Positions 7,247 to 16,010 of a stretch of 64,000 bases of DNA are shown piece after piece. The stretch is from positions 1,984,001 to 2,048,000 of the forward strand of contig NZ_CP082271.1 of NCBI RefSeq assembly GCF_019880365.1, read 5' to 3'. How positions within the stretch are numbered: the stretch's first letter is position 1; each line of letters starts with the position of its first letter. Origin of the DNA: Pseudomonas sp. DNDY-54 (GTDB taxonomy: Bacteria; Pseudomonadota; Gammaproteobacteria; Pseudomonadales; Pseudomonadaceae). Under the pieces are notes generated by a model that had not been told where the DNA came from, did not search any database, and saw only the letters and a list, made by a program, of their open reading frames with translations. The position numbers and the translations under genes are program-made.

Positions 7247-8887
7247 ATGGAAACGCTTTACCTGATCTTCCTGCTGTTGCTCGCGGTAGGTGTAAGCCGC
7301 GTATTGGCTAATGTCGTCGCGCTGCCGCTGCCCATCCTGCAGATCATCATGGGTAGCCTTTTAGCGCTTCCGCCGTTCGGAATGGGTGTCGAGTTGCGGC
7401 CGGAAATTTTCATGCTGCTCTTTATCCCGCCGCTGCTGTTTTATGACGGTTGGAAAATTCCAAAGCGCGAGTTCACCGAGCACGGCGCGGAAATGACCGC
7501 CATGGCGTTGGTGCTGGTCCTGATCATTCTGGTGGTGGTCGGGTACTTCATTCATTGGCTGCTGCCCGCCATTCCGCTTGGCGCGGCCTTTGCGCTGGCT
7601 GCGATTCTTTCGCCGACCGACGCGCTGGCGGTCATCGCCATTGGACAGGGTCGACTGCCGCGGCATATGGCACACCAGCTCGAAGGCGAGGCGATGATGA
7701 ACGACGCCACCGGCCTCGTTTCGTTCAAGTTCGCGCTGGCGGCGGCAATCACTGGCAGCTTTTCGCTGGTTTCGGTTACTGGTGAGTTTTTTGTCATTGC
7801 GCTCGGCGGTTTGCTGATCGGCGCGGCGCTGAGCTGGGTGGTAGGCAAGGGCAAACAGTGGATGACGGCACGCGGGCTCTTCGATCCCTCGACATACGTC
7901 GTGATGATTCTGCTACTGCCGTTTGCGGCGTTCTTCCTCGCCGAGCATGCGGGAATGTCCGGCATCCTCTCGGCGGTAGCGGCGGGCATGGTGCAGAGCC
8001 GCATCGACATGCTGCCGGTGAAGACCAGTACCCGAATTCTCAACCGAAGCATCTGGGAAATGCTCGACTTCAGCTTCAACGGTCTGGTGTTTCTGTTGCT
8101 GGGTCTGCAGTTTCCGCGGATCGTCGAGCGCGTATGGGAAGCCGCGGGGCAGGGCACCTACAGCATGCCCATGCTGATATTCAGCGCCTTGGCGATCATG
8201 GCGCTGTTGCTGATCATCCGTTTTGCCTTCGTTTATGGCTATCACTGGAGCGAAGCTCGCGTACGGCGCTTGCTCGGAAAGACCGTGCAACCGAAACCGC
8301 TTCGCCTTTTTTCAGCGCTGAGTGCGGTGGCGGGTGTCCGGGGCGCCATAACACTGGCTGGCGTGCTCTCGATCCCGTTGATGATTGGCGATACGCCGTT
8401 TCCGGGGCGGGACCTGATGATTTTCCTGGCGGCGGCGGTAATCATCCTTTCACTACTGGTCGGCGCGCTGGGCATTCCCTATTTCCTCAAACAGTTGCCG
8501 AACAACGACTTCGAGGAACATCGGGAAGAACTCAAGAAAGCCCGCCGAATCGCTGCGCAAGCGGCGGTCAGCTGGCTTGAGAACTGGAAACAGGCCAACC
8601 CGGTCGAGGATCCGGACGATGCGCTACTGCGCAGCGAAGTCACCGCGCGGGTAACTGAGTCCTACCGGCACGACATCGAGGCCTTGATGGATCACCATGA
8701 TCGAGCCAATCAGGCAAGGGAAACGCTGGCGTTAGAGCGCGATATACGCGTGCAGGCCATTGCCGTGCAGCGCAAGGAAATGTACCGGATGAGGAAGCGA
8801 CACCTGATCGATGAACAAATGCTTCAGACCCTGCTGCGTGATCTCGATTATGAAGAGGCCGCGCTGGGTGCCGGCGAGACCGCTTAG
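7247..8887 (+). CDS. CPA1-family Na+/H+ antiporter (NhaP-like)
   Basis: Integral inner-membrane protein of 546 residues with about a dozen hydrophobic segments in the first ~430 residues and a charged cytoplasmic tail (LKKARRIAAQ onward). SPTDALAVIA (Asp125) and the paired MMNDATG (Asn152-Asp153) match the ND motif of electroneutral CPA1 exchangers. It would exchange Na+ or K+ for H+ in pH and salt balance. It stands alone, reads away from the esterase gene and has no obvious operon partner. Other CPA1 subtypes cannot be excluded. Confidence 0.85.
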   Translation: METLYLIFLLLLAVGVSRVLANVVALPLPILQIIMGSLLALPPFGMGVELRPEIFMLLFIPPLLFYDGWKIPKREFTEHGAEMTAMALVLVLIILVVVGYFIHWLLPAIPLGAAFALAAILSPTDALAVIAIGQGRLPRHMAHQLEGEAMMNDATGLVSFKFALAAAITGSFSLVSVTGEFFVIALGGLLIGAALSWVVGKGKQWMTARGLFDPSTYVVMILLLPFAAFFLAEHAGMSGILSAVAAGMVQSRIDMLPVKTSTRILNRSIWEMLDFSFNGLVFLLLGLQFPRIVERVWEAAGQGTYSMPMLIFSALAIMALLLIIRFAFVYGYHWSEARVRRLLGKTVQPKPLRLFSALSAVAGVRGAITLAGVLSIPLMIGDTPFPGRDLMIFLAAAVIILSLLVGALGIPYFLKQLPNNDFEEHREELKKARRIAAQAAVSWLENWKQANPVEDPDDALLRSEVTARVTESYRHDIEALMDHHDRANQARETLALERDIRVQAIAVQRKEMYRMRKRHLIDEQMLQTLLRDLDYEEAALGAGETA

Positions 8888-8956
8888 GTCAGGTCTCGCT
8901 GGGTCAATTGGGCGCCTGGTGCGCTCTCATCACGCATCGCACGAGCGCGTCCGGGT

Positions 8957-9427
8957 TTAGCGGCCCGCCTGGTCTTGCTGCGGCTCCGGTTCGAGCACGG
9001 CGATCGTATGGTCGCTGTGCTTGAACGACACCAGTTCGGCCAGCCATGCCTGTAGCACGACCGAGTTGGATTTCTGGTTGCGCATCGCCATGGAGAGGAT
9101 TTCGCGGGCGATCGTGACCATCGCGCTTTTGCTACCCAAGAAATGCCAGTTGAACCAACCGTCGCCGTAGGTGAGGGGCACATTCTGCCCGGGCGTCAGC
9201 GGGATATAGACCTTTACCGATAGATCGAAGAGCACCTCCGGCTTGGAGATGATCAGAAGCTTCACGTCCGCCACCTTACTCAACCAATAGCGATGATCAA
9301 AACGACCTCCGGTCAGCGCTGCAGATTGGCTCAGGGCATCGTTGATCAAGGCTCGGTTATCGATGAGTTGCACGGTGAGGCTCCGCTCGCGGATGGACAA
9401 TACCGAACTCGGAACCTCATGCGACAC
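8957..9427 (-). CDS. Hypothetical protein of ~156 residues
   Basis: I do not recognise this family. The protein is soluble-looking, has no signal peptide and ends in a Glu/Gln-rich tail (LEPEPQQDQAGR). The middle (KADVKLLIIS-like and VYIPLTPGQNVPLTYGDG) looks like beta strands with a proline loop. The start is uncertain: GTG at 9427 has no clear ribosome site, while GTG at 9373 (138 residues) is preceded by GGAG. It is convergent with the antiporter gene and reads in the same direction as the polyester hydrolase upstream, separated from it by a terminator. It could be a spurious frame, though its composition looks protein-like. Confidence 0.5.
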   Translation of the reverse strand: MSHEVPSSVLSIRERSLTVQLIDNRALINDALSQSAALTGGRFDHRYWLSKVADVKLLIISKPEVLFDLSVKVYIPLTPGQNVPLTYGDGWFNWHFLGSKSAMVTIAREILSMAMRNQKSNSVVLQAWLAELVSFKHSDHTIAVLEPEPQQDQAGR

Positions 9428-9666
9428 GTGAAGCAGGAGGTGGCGAAACCGGCCGGGAAGCGCCGCGCGGCACAGTAAAAGGGTGTGCGTCTCGCTTGGC
9501 GTACCGGGTTATCGGTCCATGGCGGGTATTGTTTAGGCAGACGGAGCAGTTTTCTGGACGCTGGAATGAAGCGTTAGGCGCTCGACTGCCCGTTGCGGGG
9601 CGGGGAAGTGCGATCAAGGAGTGAGGGCAGCCGTTGAGCAGTTGGTGGATGGGTCAGTCACAAACG

Positions 9667-9706
9667 AAAAGGGGCAGTTCTCCAGGAACGGCCCCTTTTG
9701 CTTTAC
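9667..9706 (-). terminator. Strong intrinsic terminator of the polyester hydrolase gene
   Basis: AAAAGGGGC-A-GTTC-TCCAG-GAAC-G-GCCCCTTTT folds into a long stem with one mismatch, placed 17 bases beyond the stop codon of the minus-strand hydrolase. On the minus strand it ends in a T-rich run; it may also work in the plus direction (CCCCTTTTGCTTT). Confidence 0.8.
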
Positions 9707-9722
9707 GAGTAGATCAGGTTGC

Positions 9723-10619
9723 TCAGTAATTGCAGTTCTCGCGGTACTCGGAGATGCTCAGGTCCGCCTCGTGATTTGGGCCGCAGAGGAACTGGTCGTA
9801 GCGGCGATCGAAGTCGATGAAGCGCTTCATCCAGGAGATGCCGTACATGCCTAGCAGGTCTTCGTTGGGGTAGTCGGTGTTAGCGCAAAAGTGTGATCCG
9901 CCATATATCTCCAGAAAGGCCTTCGGGGTGGCGTTGGGGATTTCGTTGTAGAACGGGGAGGCGTGCGATCGCACAGGCGCAACCACGTCTGCACCACACG
10001 CCAGAATCATCGTAGGCGTCTTGATCGTGTCGAAGCTGTTAAAGCCGGCGTAATAGGGTGCTTGAGGAATGATTGCGTTAAGTGAACGTTCCGTAGAGAG
10101 TTTCAGCGAACCACCACCCCCCATTGACCAGCCGATCGCGCCTAGTCGCGTGCTGTCGACCTTTCCGGCAATCGGGCTGTAACGGCTATTGCTTTGTTCA
10201 ATGACGTAATCCAGTGCACGGCTGAGCTGGTTGGCGCGGCTGTCCGGTTGGTCGTAGATGGTGTTGGTGTTCATGGTAATGACCACGAAACCGTGCGACG
10301 CCAAACGCGGTCCCCACCATTCGATACTGCTTTCATACGACAGATAGCCTGGAATCACGGCAATGGCGCCCATCTTCCCTGTTGCATTGGTGGGGTAATG
10401 CACAGTGCTATCCCCAAAGCCTTTAAGGTAACCCGAGACCGAAAACTCACTCACGTTGAACGGACCTGAATTACTTTTCAACGAGGCAACAGTGGGCGTC
10501 GGCCCGCGCGTGCAGTCTGTGCATGGGGCAGATGGGCCTGGTGCGGAAAACGCATAGGTGGTTACCAGTAATGACGTGGCAAGTAGCGCTGTCTTTGCTA
10601 TCGACATATTGATCTTCAT
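9723..10619 (-). CDS. Secreted PETase-like polyester hydrolase (type II cutinase family)
   Basis: 298 residues, with a signal peptide (KTALLATSLLVTTYAFSA, cleavage near residue 26). ATG at 10619 is preceded by AAGAGAGAA. The alpha/beta hydrolase triad is Ser165 in GWSMGGGGSL, Asp211 in ACGADVVAPV and His243 in GGSHFCAN; Tyr92 and Met166 would form the oxyanion hole. Cys208-Cys245 matches the extra active-site disulfide of Ideonella PETase and Cys279-Cys296 the C-terminal one; the loop after His243 has the longer type II length. The PETase wobbling Trp185 corresponds to Tyr189 and Ser238 to Phe244, as in cutinase-like members. An additional CTDC pair (Cys33, Cys36) follows the signal peptide. 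Natural substrates would be cutin or aliphatic polyesters; PET activity is possible but not shown by sequence. Confidence 0.88.
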   Translation of the reverse strand: MKINMSIAKTALLATSLLVTTYAFSAPGPSAPCTDCTRGPTPTVASLKSNSGPFNVSEFSVSGYLKGFGDSTVHYPTNATGKMGAIAVIPGYLSYESSIEWWGPRLASHGFVVITMNTNTIYDQPDSRANQLSRALDYVIEQSNSRYSPIAGKVDSTRLGAIGWSMGGGGSLKLSTERSLNAIIPQAPYYAGFNSFDTIKTPTMILACGADVVAPVRSHASPFYNEIPNATPKAFLEIYGGSHFCANTDYPNEDLLGMYGISWMKRFIDFDRRYDQFLCGPNHEADLSISEYRENCNY

Positions 10620-11204
10620 GTTGTTCTCTCTTGTTATTGTTGTGACCGGACAATCATCAGCGTCGCCGCGCAATGTCCTGCGGCTGCCGGACGAAATTAT
10701 CAAGGGGGTGCATAGGCGACAATCGAAGATGTCGCTCATTTCATACAAGTAACTGCCGGCCTTAATAAGCGGCTACCGCTGTATCCGAAAGGGGGAGTTG
10801 GTAATAAGCGAGGCGGTCATGTGCCCGAGCGCCAGGTGTTCACAGCTCGTAGATCTATAAAAAGCAGGCAGGAGGGCGCGAGTTTGTTGCCGTCGGCGGC
10901 GATGCGAAAGGATGCACTGGCTGTTTTAAGTTAGTTCAATAGTACGTGGGTTTATATGTGCCATGAATGATCATTTATTAGATGGACCGGTCATGAAGTG
11001 GCGCGCGTCGTTTATGTAAGTGAGGCTTCCTCAAACTTGCTAGCGCTGAGCGTCTCTAGGCCGGGAAGTCCCTGCTGTAATGTGGTTCGTCTTTTTTGAC
11101 AGTTAGGGCGTGGTGGCTAGACTCGGCTCAACGGTTAAGCGTTCGGGATGTCGGCGCTAATATTAAAGTGCGATCACAATGTGCAACTACAATAATAAAC
11201 AATC
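10620..11204. other. AT-richer divergent regulatory region
   Basis: About 585 bases lie between the polyester hydrolase gene and the AraC regulator that reads away from it. By eye it is more AT-rich than the flanking genes (for example 10920-10985 and 11160-11200). I see no gene with a credible ribosome site. It is the likely control region for both genes. Confidence 0.5.
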
Positions 11205-12077
11205 ATGGCCGATGACCTCATTATCAAACCCGCAACGCCGCCTGCGCTGGTCTACGTTTCCAATAAGAGATATCTCTATCTTGGACGCACGCAGCTACGG
11301 ATCAGGGACCTGCATTCCGCAGCGTCTTCGTTGCTGATATGCCTCGAAGGCGCGGTGCGATTCCAGGTTCTCGGCGATAACAGATGGATAGGCGCGAAGA
11401 GCCTGCTCATCCCAGCCGGTAGCCGGATCAGCATCGAAAACCAGGGCGGTGTGATGTCAGCCTGTTATCTGGATGCCGGCAGGTCGGACTTTCAGTTGTT
11501 GAAGAAAAAGATGGAGTCGGTCGCCGCTGGGGTCTATTACAACCTGGAAGACGAAGACCAATTTGCTGGGGATCTGGTCCAGCTACGTGATGACGCCCCG
11601 GATTTTGCAGAAGCGCAGCGCCGATTGGAGCACCTCATCAGTCGATATGCAGGCGCTGATACGGCGCTCAGCACTGACCCTCGGATTACGCATGTTATTG
11701 CGCGTCTCAGGGACACCGCTTCGCTCAACATTTCGGTTAGATCGCTGGCGCACGAGGTAGGGTTGTCAGAGTCAGGGCTGATACGGTTGTTCAGTGTTCA
11801 TGTTGGCGCGCCTCTGCGCAGGCATCGTCTCTGGTACAGGTTGATAGAGTTCGTCACATTGACCGTGTCCGGCGTGCCTACCGCGACGGCGATCAAGCGG
11901 TCCGGCTTCACCGACACCGCCCATCTGTCACGCTGTTATAGCGGCTTTTTTGGGGTGAACTTTTCGTATGCGTTCTCCCGAAATACCCATGCGAAGTTCA
12001 TCGTCGAAGAACGCTATGCACCGCAACCGCACCTATCGGTTCAAGCCGGAACGGACGACGAAATCATCTACCGCTAA
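11205..12077 (+). CDS. AraC-family transcriptional regulator
   Basis: 290 residues. The N-terminal part (about 20-150) looks like a cupin-type sensor (CLEGAVRFQVLGDNRW; SLLIPAGSRISIENQGG). The C-terminal part (about 170-270) is an AraC double helix-turn-helix: VRSLAHEVGLSESGLIRLF, then ATAIKRSGFTDTAHLSRCYSGFFG. ATG at 11205 follows an AT-rich leader without a clear Shine-Dalgarno. It is divergent from the polyester hydrolase gene across 585 bases and is the best candidate to control it. The effector is unknown. Confidence 0.88.
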   Translation: MADDLIIKPATPPALVYVSNKRYLYLGRTQLRIRDLHSAASSLLICLEGAVRFQVLGDNRWIGAKSLLIPAGSRISIENQGGVMSACYLDAGRSDFQLLKKKMESVAAGVYYNLEDEDQFAGDLVQLRDDAPDFAEAQRRLEHLISRYAGADTALSTDPRITHVIARLRDTASLNISVRSLAHEVGLSESGLIRLFSVHVGAPLRRHRLWYRLIEFVTLTVSGVPTATAIKRSGFTDTAHLSRCYSGFFGVNFSYAFSRNTHAKFIVEERYAPQPHLSVQAGTDDEIIYR

Positions 12078-12181
12078 CCCATGAAGCTGCCCTTGGGCTT
12101 CGCAATACGGCGATTGTTGAATGACGCTGCCTAAAGGCCTCGCCAGCTTGTTAGCTGTGCCCAAAGACGGGAATTGCCCGA

Positions 12182-14455
12182 TCAGCGTCGGGTATGAAGC
12201 GGGACTACCACGCCTGAACTGGTGCGCCCGAGCGTCTCGCTGATGGCGCTGATCAATGACTGTTGCGTAAAGGGTTTGGCGAGCACACGCCGAGCATGGC
12301 TGCCGGCTGGCAACTCGGCATAGCCGCTTACAAGCAGAATCGGTAACTCCGGTCGTTCGGCGGCGACGATATCCGCTAGTTGCGTCCCTGTCAGGCCCGG
12401 CATCATCTGGTCGGTGACAAGAATATCGACCGCGCCGTGCTTGCGCAGCGAGGCGAGTGCGGCCTGGCCATCTGCTACCGCCACTACGTGATGACCCTGG
12501 TCTTCGAGCAGAGCACTGGTATTTGCCAGGACGAGGGGGTCGTCGTCGACCACAAGGATGGAAAGCGCCGCCATGCCTGGCTCAGCCGGGTGGTCGTTTT
12601 TGTTTCGCGGCGGTTCGGTCGCCGTCGCCGCAACACCAATCGGCAGCCATAATTCGACCGTTGTGCCCTTGCCGGGGCTGCTTTCAATTACCAGGCGCCC
12701 CCCTGACTGCTCTGCCAGACCCTGCGCCATCGAAAGGCCGAGCCCTGTTCCCTTGCCCGTTCCTTTAGTCGTGAAGAACGGCTCCGTCGCGCGTGCGACC
12801 GTCTCGGGGCTCATACCACAGCCGTCATCACGTACGGTTAGCGCCACGAAATCCTTGAACGGTTGGCCAGGGGAGTCAGAAGAGGAACGAAGCTGACCCT
12901 CGATGCAGATCGTGCCGCCGTTGGGCATGGCGTCGCGTGCGTTGACGACCAGGTTAAGCAGCGCCATCTCGAGCTGGTTCTCATCGACATAGGCAAGGGG
13001 CAAATTAAGCGGGAATCGGGTGTCGATCTCGACATTCGCCTCGACCAGCCGCTGCAATATTTCCCGCATATTCAACACGACGTCTGGCATGGAAACTGAG
13101 GTGGGGCGCAGCTCCTGCTTTCGTGCGAAGGCAAGCATGCGTTGAGTCAGGCTAACGCCACGTTGAGTTGCTTGCAGCGCGTTGTCGATCAATGTGCCGA
13201 CACGCGCCTCGGCCCCCGGCAGCCGTTTACGGAGCAATTCCAGATTGCCAAGCACGACCGCGAGCAGATTGTTGAAATCATGGGCGATGCCGCCCGTCAG
13301 CCTTCCAATCGCTTCCATCTTGTGGGCTTGGCGAAGTGCGGCTTCGGCTTGACGACGTTCGGTTACGTTGACCAGGCCACCGAAGATAAACGGGCGCTGC
13401 GCCAGCTGCTCAAGACGTGCTGATGCGAGCACGTCGATGAATTCACCCGTTTTGCTAACGAAACGGTAGTCAGCATCAACGTAACTGCCCGTCTTTAGCA
13501 GATGGGGCCAGTCATGGCTGAGCAACTGGCGGGCGGACGCTTCCGTCATGAAATTAACCAGCGGTCTGCCGATCACATCCTCGCGACGATAACCCAGAAG
13601 GCCAAGCCAGGCATCGCTGACCGATTCCAATCGGCCGTCCTGATCGAGTGCGTGGAGCGGTAGCGGTGTCTTCATGTAGAGCTCACGGAAGCGCTCTTCA
13701 CTTTGACGTAGCGCAGCCGCTTCCCTTTCGTTAACGGCCGCCAGGCGACGGTCATACATTGAAGAGGAGAGCCCCAGGAACAGAACCAGAAAGGTCGAGC
13801 CCGCGACGGCAAGCGCAAGTGTCAGCAGATCCAGATTGTTGCTCGGCATCGCCGGTATCGCATCATCCAACGGTGTGAAGCGCGCGCCGGCCATTGCCGT
13901 GTAGTGCATCCCGGCGATTGCAAATCCCATCGCTATCGCCGCTATGCCCTGTAGCCAGAGCCGCCGACCGCGAGCCGACAGCCAGAGCGCCGTGGTTGCT
14001 GCACCAATCGAGATGGCGAAGGACGCCAGGACCCAGAGCGGGTCGTAAGACAGCTCAGCATGCATGGTCATGGCGGCCATGCCCATGTAGTGCATGGCGC
14101 CGATTCCGAGCCCCATGAACATGCCGCCGATCAGGAGTGTTCTAAGGGAGAGGCCGTGCGCATTGACGGCAAAAAAACTGATGGCGGTGACCGCTATCGG
14201 CACGATCAACGACCAGAGCGTGAGCGTCAGATCGTAGTGAATTTCCATGCCTGGCATACCAAACGCCAGCATCCCCACGAAGTGCATCGACCATATGCTG
14301 CCACCCATGCATACAGCCGCAGCGCCTAGCCAGGTATGCCTGACCCATGCCGCCGAAGCGCGCGCTCTGTTGGCGAGGTCCAACGCCGTGAACGAGCCGG
14401 TGATGGCGATCATGATGGACAGGCAGACCAGCGCGAAATTGTACGTCGTGGGCAT
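12182..14455 (-). CDS. MHYT-PAS hybrid sensor histidine kinase with C-terminal receiver
   Basis: 757 residues. ATG at 14455 is chosen because GGAAG precedes it; a TTG at 14476 would add seven residues. Residues 1-235 are a seven-helix MHYT sensor with three metal-motif copies (SMHFVGM at 57, GAMHYMGM at 120, GMHYTAM at 182). A PAS domain follows at about 255-365 with a VTERR exit. HisKA has the phosphorylated His392 in GGIAHDFNN, then an HATPase domain (GCGMSPE; GTGLGLSM). The receiver has Asp682 in VTDQMMPG. MHYT domains are thought to sense oxygen, CO or NO through copper. It is convergent with the AraC gene and has no adjacent response regulator, so it is an orphan hybrid kinase; output may go through an Hpt protein elsewhere. 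Confidence 0.93.
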   Translation of the reverse strand: MPTTYNFALVCLSIMIAITGSFTALDLANRARASAAWVRHTWLGAAAVCMGGSIWSMHFVGMLAFGMPGMEIHYDLTLTLWSLIVPIAVTAISFFAVNAHGLSLRTLLIGGMFMGLGIGAMHYMGMAAMTMHAELSYDPLWVLASFAISIGAATTALWLSARGRRLWLQGIAAIAMGFAIAGMHYTAMAGARFTPLDDAIPAMPSNNLDLLTLALAVAGSTFLVLFLGLSSSMYDRRLAAVNEREAAALRQSEERFRELYMKTPLPLHALDQDGRLESVSDAWLGLLGYRREDVIGRPLVNFMTEASARQLLSHDWPHLLKTGSYVDADYRFVSKTGEFIDVLASARLEQLAQRPFIFGGLVNVTERRQAEAALRQAHKMEAIGRLTGGIAHDFNNLLAVVLGNLELLRKRLPGAEARVGTLIDNALQATQRGVSLTQRMLAFARKQELRPTSVSMPDVVLNMREILQRLVEANVEIDTRFPLNLPLAYVDENQLEMALLNLVVNARDAMPNGGTICIEGQLRSSSDSPGQPFKDFVALTVRDDGCGMSPETVARATEPFFTTKGTGKGTGLGLSMAQGLAEQSGGRLVIESSPGKGTTVELWLPIGVAATATEPPRNKNDHPAEPGMAALSILVVDDDPLVLANTSALLEDQGHHVVAVADGQAALASLRKHGAVDILVTDQMMPGLTGTQLADIVAAERPELPILLVSGYAELPAGSHARRVLAKPFTQQSLISAISETLGRTSSGVVVPLHTRR

Positions 14456-14595
14456 AGGGCTTCCATTAGGTAGCAACAGGGCCGTTTTTCAACAGTTTGG
14501 CAGGCTTGCGCTTGGCCGCCAGGCTTTGCGACCAAACGGCCCTCCATTGAATCTTGATTGGCCGTGCGTAGCGCTTTCAATTTTCAGCGGGAGCG

Positions 14596-15942
14596 CTACC
14601 CGCCAGATGCCACAGGCGCTTTTGTTTGCAGTGTGCCCGGCTGGCCGCTCGGACCTGTCTGGCTTCGTCGGTCTGCCTGTTGACCAAGCGTCCATCCGAC
14701 ATAGGCCCATAGCAAGGCGCAGCCGGCCCCGATTACCGCTGCCAGCCCTACACCCTGACTGATCATATCCAAAGCGCTTTTGGCCCAGCCGCTAACGGCG
14801 TCACCGGCTCGATAGACCACGGTGTCGATGACATTCTTTGCCTTGTATTTGCTTTCAGCATCGAGTGGTGCGAACAGCATCTCCCGTCCCGGCCTGACGA
14901 ACGCATATTCGCCGATGCGACGTACGATCATCAGCGCCGCCAGCACGGCGAAGCTGGGGGCTAGGGCAAGCCCCAGAAAACCAACGCTCACTAGTAGCGG
15001 CACGATTACCAGAAGCGTGCGGACACCCAGCTTATGCGCGACGCGCCCGGTAATGAAAACCTGAGACAGTAGGGCGCCGGCCTGAACGACTAGATCAATC
15101 ATGCCGAACACGCGGATTTGCTCATCACGCTCAGGAAATAGCTCGGCCACCAGACGTGCCTGCTCGAAATACAGAAATGTGTTTACGGTCGCCAGCAGAA
15201 GGACGAAACCAGCAATGCCGAGCAGATAGGGCGACTGCAGTACGCGCGTCATGCCGCTGAAAGGATTTCCGGGCAAAGGCCTGCGCGTGCTTTCAGTTGG
15301 CGCGGCACCCGGGCGACCCGCACCGCCAATCTCACGCCAACGCATCAGCGAGTGCTTGAGCGCCAAGGCGACGCCCAGTAGAAGCCCGGCCAGGAGCATC
15401 AAACCGGCCTCACCCAAATGCTCGACCAACAATGCACTCAGCGCAGGCCCAACCAGCCCCCCCACGCTGGCGCCCGCAGCGATGAATGCGAACAGGCGTT
15501 TGGCCTGCGCGCCGTCGAACACGTCCGCCATCAGACTCCAGGCGACGGACACGACAAACAGGTTGTAGACCGATATCCACACAAAGAAGACCCGCGCCAT
15601 CCAGGGGCCGTTATCGCGGAGATAAAACAGGGCTGCGAAGACCATCAGGTTGACGCAGAAAAACCCGAATACCCAGTCGACAAAATGCAGGCGCACCACT
15701 CGGGCGCTGAGCCATGCGAACAGCGGAACCGCGACAAGCATGACGACGAAAGTCGCCGTGAACAGCCATTGGAGGTTGTCTACACCGGCCGACACACCCA
15801 TGGCCTCGCGTATGGGGCGCAACATGAAATACCCGCTGAACAGGCAGAAAAACAACGTAAAGCCGGACAGCGCCGGGGCTAGCTCGTGGTCGTCGGCATT
15901 GATTGCAACACTCAAGCGATACGACAGGGACGATATGTTCAT
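14596..15942 (-). CDS. MFS-like NTP/NDP exchanger (TLC/AAA family) transporter
   Basis: 448 residues with about 12 membrane segments. ATG at 15942 has AGGAG six to seven bases upstream. The N-terminal YFMLRPIREAMGV and VDNLQWLFTATF are typical of bacterial proteins distantly related to the ADP/ATP translocases of Chlamydia and Rickettsia, which free-living bacteria also carry without a proven nucleotide substrate. Near the C-terminus, RRIGEYAFVRPGREMLF and SKYKAKNVIDTVVYRAGD are family hallmarks. It follows the SDR gene on the same strand across a 15-bp hairpin, so the two are probably co-transcribed. The substrate is unknown. Confidence 0.75.
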   Translation of the reverse strand: MNISSLSYRLSVAINADDHELAPALSGFTLFFCLFSGYFMLRPIREAMGVSAGVDNLQWLFTATFVVMLVAVPLFAWLSARVVRLHFVDWVFGFFCVNLMVFAALFYLRDNGPWMARVFFVWISVYNLFVVSVAWSLMADVFDGAQAKRLFAFIAAGASVGGLVGPALSALLVEHLGEAGLMLLAGLLLGVALALKHSLMRWREIGGAGRPGAAPTESTRRPLPGNPFSGMTRVLQSPYLLGIAGFVLLLATVNTFLYFEQARLVAELFPERDEQIRVFGMIDLVVQAGALLSQVFITGRVAHKLGVRTLLVIVPLLVSVGFLGLALAPSFAVLAALMIVRRIGEYAFVRPGREMLFAPLDAESKYKAKNVIDTVVYRAGDAVSGWAKSALDMISQGVGLAAVIGAGCALLWAYVGWTLGQQADRRSQTGPSGQPGTLQTKAPVASGG

Positions 15943-15972
15943 AGCAGCTGCTCCTGAGAGAGGATGCATCGG

Positions 15973-16008
15973 GCGCCTGGCACGGCCCCGATGGGCCGTG
16001 CCAGGCGC
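15973..16008. repeat. 15-bp perfect intercistronic hairpin
   Basis: GCGCCTGGCACGGCC at 15973-15987 is the exact reverse complement of 15994-16008, with a 6-base loop. It lies 2 bases beyond the SDR stop codon and 30 bases before the transporter start, both on the minus strand. No T-run follows in either direction, so it looks more like an mRNA-stabilising or attenuating structure than a terminator. Confidence 0.9.
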
Positions 16009-16010
16009 AT

